A stretch of 64,000 bases of DNA, taken from Polytrichum commune. Lineage: Eukaryota; Streptophyta; Polytrichopsida; Polytrichales; Polytrichaceae. The DNA is taken from NCBI GenBank assembly GCA_950295325.1, contig OX485808.1, forward strand, positions 10,110,501 through 10,174,500, in the 5' to 3' direction. Position numbers and translations under genes: made by a program. Each line of letters opens with the position of its first letter. Within the stretch, counting starts at the first letter, position 1. This document shows, piece after piece, positions 60,908-64,000 of the stretch. The notes under the pieces are model-generated. The model worked only from the letters and a program-made list of their open reading frames with translations. It made no database searches and was not told the DNA's origin.

Positions 60908-63807
60908 TCATCCTCCATGGTGGCAAAAAATTTCGGTCCTTAGTTGATGGTGACCATACAAAATCCTTAGTTGATGACACTTGGAAAGTAAGGCACAAAC
61001 CAAAGAGTATTTCTCTGTTTGAAAAAACTGTTGCACACGCTGCTCCATTGAATCATATAGTACAACATGGCTGGGGAGGGTGTCTCTTCCAACATCCTTG
61101 AACATGGAATACAAAAAGCTTGCAGGATTCGCCTTGAACTGGTCTGCCTCATCCACATAACCTGGCTTGTCACTAAACGCAAAAGTATTATGTTAGCTCA
61201 TACATTTCAATGAAAGGTAGCCACAGACGCTGCACTCCTACACCCATATCTGGGGTCAAATGATTGATCCCTATAATTTATTAATAATTTGAAGAATAAC
61301 ACCCAAGGGAATGGGTTCCTGTGTGTGTACAGCTTCACTGATTTGGGAGAAGACAACAGAGATTTGTGGTTGGGGTGCATTGTACACTCTACTGTTAATA
61401 AAGTCAGAAAATTTCATATTGAAAAGAAGGCTGTGTGTTCACCCATCAAAAGTGAGTACCTTGGAGAACAGTCGAGAAAACGCATTGACACATTCTTGTG
61501 CAAAGAAGAATAGAAAGGAGTAGCATGGCAGGGCATCAGAAACAACACCCGTTCAACCCGACCTTCTTTTGCTTCTTTTGCCAAGTGCTCCATCACTGCT
61601 TCTCCTCCTCTCTGCCATTTCAAACAGCACACGTTGAACAAAGTCCTTCAAGGATTTACAAGTGCTCTTCCAATCTAAGAACATTGACCTATGATATAGC
61701 CTAAGGGACACAAAAGAGAGATTTTGGCTAAAACTCCAACACTCATGTTAATCTGATACATCAGACATGTGTCTATCTGAAGCTCCATAAACAAGGTGAT
61801 CTTCATGGTATCAGGTCACAGCTTCAACATGACCCATAACTTCGAGCCCTCACGCCATGCTCCCAACTCCGACCAACAAGCAAGACCCAGAAGTCAATGT
61901 GTAGCTGATGGACAATGGAAAAGAGGGAGCTCCACAAACCTGATGGATAAGAGAAGTATATAAGGCAATTGGAAGATTTGTCAAAAGTAACATGACAGTC
62001 ACTGCCCACAGCTTTTTTCTCCCTTTAAAACCTTGTCCAGGTTCAAAGAATGACTTCACAACAGTAGCCAACCTCGCCGTAGTGCCAGCTGGATGACTTG
62101 GAGGCTGTCTGGAGAGCTTCTTTGATGAACCTGTTGAGTGTTGTTTTTTCGCAGGTAAAGAAAATAATGGAGTGATTGAATCTGAACAGCCACCACGAGA
62201 AAGGAAACAATGAATTTAGTATGGCAACATAGGTATTTCCAAAGTAGCACAAATGGTGCAATGCAGTGTGAGTTATCCAAGTGGGAAACCTCATATACAA
62301 TCACTACTTCCAACTTCCAGCCTGAGACATCCTTAAACATACACAGAATGCTCTCACAGGCTATCTCAAGAAGGTAGACGTCCTGATTTGTGAAGAGAAA
62401 AATTCTCACGTCTCCTGAGCAATGATAAGGATGATTTACATGGTAGAGCAGAAGCACCAAAAGCAGACGTTCCTTAGGGAGATGTCCATAAGATCCCAAT
62501 TAGAGCTCCTGAAGCAGTGAACAAATATTTCATCATTTTTAAAACAACACTTTACCTTTAGAATTATCATGTGATGAACTTGATGGAATTTGTGCATCAT
62601 TGACTGGAATGCTTTGGCAAGAACTGGTGAGCTTGTGCTCAAGAACTGCAAGCCCGTAACCAGCAAACACCATTACAAGTGGATGAATTGGCAATATGAA
62701 CCTGCACAGTAGAAACTCCAATTATTAAGAATGAAGCACGCTTTGAAGACTCAGTCCCAGGACATCGCTGATAGCTTACCAGTCTAGTGAATTGTGGGCA
62801 ATATGGAACAAAAAAGTGATACAGATTCTGTAACTCACCAAGACTACAATACTCAAATACTGATGGTTACAAGATCAAGTTCAAACATTAACACCTGAAC
62901 TCTTTGTGGCCCAAAGTACTGTAAACAGCGAGAACCCAAGCAACTAAGCCTGCCAGAGCCCATTGCTCAGACCACCAAACACCTGCCACCGCAGGTGGAA
63001 GAAAGGTGAAGGCCATAGCAGGCAACCCTTGTGTGAAGTACCAATGCCATGGGTGGGTTCCATAAAAAGCTCCTCCCACAGTTAAAAAGTTGAATTTGAA
63101 AAAGTTGACAATCACAAAGGTCCATTCACCGTACATAATCCTGTCCACAATAGTCATCCCTCCCAGGCAAATAGCTCTGCAATTACAGAGGTTGCCCAAT
63201 CAGTTTTTCCCCTGAAAAATTAAGTAGGCAAAATTCCTTACTAGGGGATCACTTGAGTAAAAGCACACCCATCTAGCAAGCAACATTGTATTGCCACTTG
63301 AGCCATGACACCATCTGTCACAATTAAAAAGTTGGGACTTTTCAGAGATAATCTAGATATGCTTTCTAAATCCATCCTGGACTATCTCTCAATTTCAAGG
63401 CATCTCTTCTGCATATTCCACCTCAATTACACTTCACTGATACATGAACATGCAGAACTTCAAAATAGCTGGACTGCAAACACATTTTGAGGAATCAGTG
63501 AATATGCTTACTACTACCCAATGGGCAAAACGTCACCAAAGATATATCGCCACTTGTCATGAGTTTCTATCAAGTGAGCCACTCCCACATAAAACCATAC
63601 AATGGCACTTGTTGGGCGCATCACACAGGCCAGTCCAGCTAAAAACAATCCCAGCTGTCGTGAAGTGAAACGGCCTTGATGAACCTTTCGTGAGGGAGTC
63701 GGCCACCAGTAGTAAAGGGCCATCATTGTGAATACTGTCTCCATACAGTTTGAGAATGTCCGGGACATGCAGAAGAAATTGAACCAATTTACTATCTGAC
63801 AGAAGAG
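60908..63807 (-). CDS. PIGB: GPI mannosyltransferase 3 (PIG-B type), 3' six exons, gene runs off the right edge
   Basis: PIG-B transfers the third mannose to the glycosylphosphatidylinositol precursor in the ER lumen. Minus-strand exons 63807-63518, 63176-62895, 62701-62556, 62031-61940, 61611-61460 and 61172-60908 join in phase and give about 408 residues. Family blocks in order are VNWFNFFCMSRTFSNCMETV, LACVMRPTSAIVWFYVG, DRIMYGEW, NFFKFNFLTVGG, FYGTHPWHWYFTQGLPAM, YSTLGHKEFRFILPIHPL, LPIALYTSLIHQRGG, VLFLMPCHATPFYSSLH and FLDCSP. These are the signatures of the multi-span GT22 (Alg9-like) family, nearest to PIG-B. The first 130 or so residues, including the luminal catalytic loop, would lie beyond position 64000. 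The extreme C-terminus after VQQFFQTEKYS is not clearly conserved, so the last exon end is less certain. Confidence 0.88.
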
Positions 63808-64000
63808 CTGATGTTCATCTGGGTCAAGAATCATCTGGGTCTAGAAGATGGTACAATTACAGGTACTTGCATTGCTCCAATTTGCTATAAGGAAACTTCA
63901 TGCTAACACCACAATATACTACCGTCCTACTAGGGCAGTTTCGAAACTAGGATCGAATATTTCATTTATTTCCAAAAATAGATTTCGACAAAACTTGAAA

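Noticed and set aside
1-64000. CRISPR arrays, operons, riboswitches or prophage
   Set aside because: The sequence is plant nuclear DNA with spliced genes; no regularly spaced direct repeats or bacterial signals were seen.

Overview
The window is nuclear DNA from a land plant. Four plant-type, intron-rich genes can be read exon by exon. They sit in AT-rich DNA full of small repeats and decayed transposons. Nothing looks prokaryotic or organellar. The absence of large intact retroelements, the intron style and the GC-rich coding sequence of one gene would suit a non-seed plant such as a bryophyte, but this is a weak inference.

Layout. Positions 1-4700 hold no gene I recognise, only one small inverted-repeat element. 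Positions 4709-18471 (+) carry a 24-exon gene for the exocyst subunit SEC10. Every exon joins in phase to give about 816 residues, and its introns hold several MITE-like and foldback insertions. Positions 18.5-43.7 kb are a repeat-rich block. It contains TIR-bounded non-autonomous elements (21.9-22.8, 23.2-23.8, 24.2-24.5, 31.2-31.6, 33.0-33.4, 34.0-34.2 and 43.0-43.3 kb). It also has fragments of hAT, Ty3/gypsy, Tc1/mariner-type and PIF/Harbinger transposons, a broken trihelix-like gene, and a tRNA-derived SINE with intact 12-bp target-site duplications. Positions 44366-48789 (+) encode a 619-residue OBERON-type PHD-finger/coiled-coil protein in six exons. Positions 56188-59422 (+) encode a secreted GH17 beta-1,3-glucanase with an X8/CBM43 domain; its last coding exon of 29 nt lies behind a 1.6-kb intron. 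Positions 60908-63807 (-) are the 3' six exons of a PIG-B-type GPI mannosyltransferase whose 5' part lies beyond the right edge.

How the genes relate. SEC10 (secretory vesicle tethering), the GH17 enzyme (wall callose/beta-glucan) and PIG-B (GPI-anchor synthesis in the ER) all touch the secretory pathway. They are ordinary housekeeping genes with no sign of being a cluster. The most striking content is the repeat landscape: one dispersed family with foldback members inside two gene introns, a TIR MITE family inside SEC10, and a near-perfect nested hairpin inserted into an older repeat. No convincing new multi-gene system was found.
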